Shown one piece after another: positions 6,825 through 6,875 of a DNA stretch of 6,875 nt. A model generated the notes under the pieces. That model saw only the letters and a list, made by a program, of their open reading frames with translations. It was not told the origin of the DNA and made no database searches. Within the stretch, counting starts at the first letter, position 1; every line of letters starts with the position of its first letter. The translations under genes were made by a program, and so were the position numbers. The DNA lies in the NCBI GenBank assembly GCA_030040395.1, contig JASHTU010000651.1, positions 1 to 6,875 on the forward strand. The letters are read 5' to 3'. Source of the DNA: Acidobacteriaceae bacterium (lineage in GTDB: Bacteria; Acidobacteriota; Terriglobia; Terriglobales; Acidobacteriaceae).

Positions 6825-6875
6825 CGACATAGAAGCGGGGATTCGAGCGATTTCCTTTCTTGTGGTATCAAGCCG

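Noticed and set aside
6050..6832. 260-codon plus-strand frame reaching into the 5' flank
   Set aside because: Most of it is antisense to the PSCyt1 region. The part past 6643 crosses the predicted promoter and shows no protein-like composition.

Overview
The window holds four genes, all on the minus strand and reading from the right end to the left. They are packed like one operon (gaps of 14 bases, a 4-base overlap, then 14 bases). GC content is clearly above half by eye. The families present (planctomycete-type cytochrome domains PSCyt1 and PSCyt2/DUF1549, DUF1553, DUF1501, and DUF2231-like membrane segments with leucine-rich repeats) are typical of Planctomycetota, Verrucomicrobiota and Acidobacteriota of the Solibacter kind. 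I cannot choose among these phyla from this window alone. I lean slightly to Acidobacteriota because each gene has a clear Shine-Dalgarno site.

Layout in order of transcription. Positions 6875-6644 are a 5' flank without a convincing gene. They carry a good sigma70-like promoter (6771-6800) and a short palindrome just upstream of it. Positions 6634-3143 encode a large exported, probably lipid-anchored, two-heme protein (PSCyt1, DUF1549, LamG with a lysine-rich insertion, DUF1553). Positions 3128-1575 encode a Tat-exported DUF1501 protein. Positions 1578-145 encode a multi-pass membrane protein with one CxxCH heme site and a C-terminal leucine-rich repeat tail. Positions 130-1 are the first 43 codons of a further Tat-signal protein that runs off the left edge.

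Working together (inference): every product is exported or membrane bound. The operon codes for three c-type heme sites across two proteins, a LamG module that could bind glycan or another surface ligand, and a DUF1501 protein of the alkaline phosphatase/sulfatase-like fold. DUF1553 and DUF1501 genes are well known as neighbours, but their biochemical role is not established to my knowledge. A reasonable hypothesis is a cell-surface complex that oxidises or hydrolyses an external polymer or small molecule and hands electrons to the membrane cytochrome.

The least ordinary points are an 18-base dyad between competing start codons of the first gene, a charged insertion inside its LamG domain, and the fusion of heme domain and leucine-rich repeats in the third gene. 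Another is a CxxC motif ahead of the Tat signal of the DUF1501 protein. No RNA genes, mobile elements, CRISPR arrays or terminators were seen.
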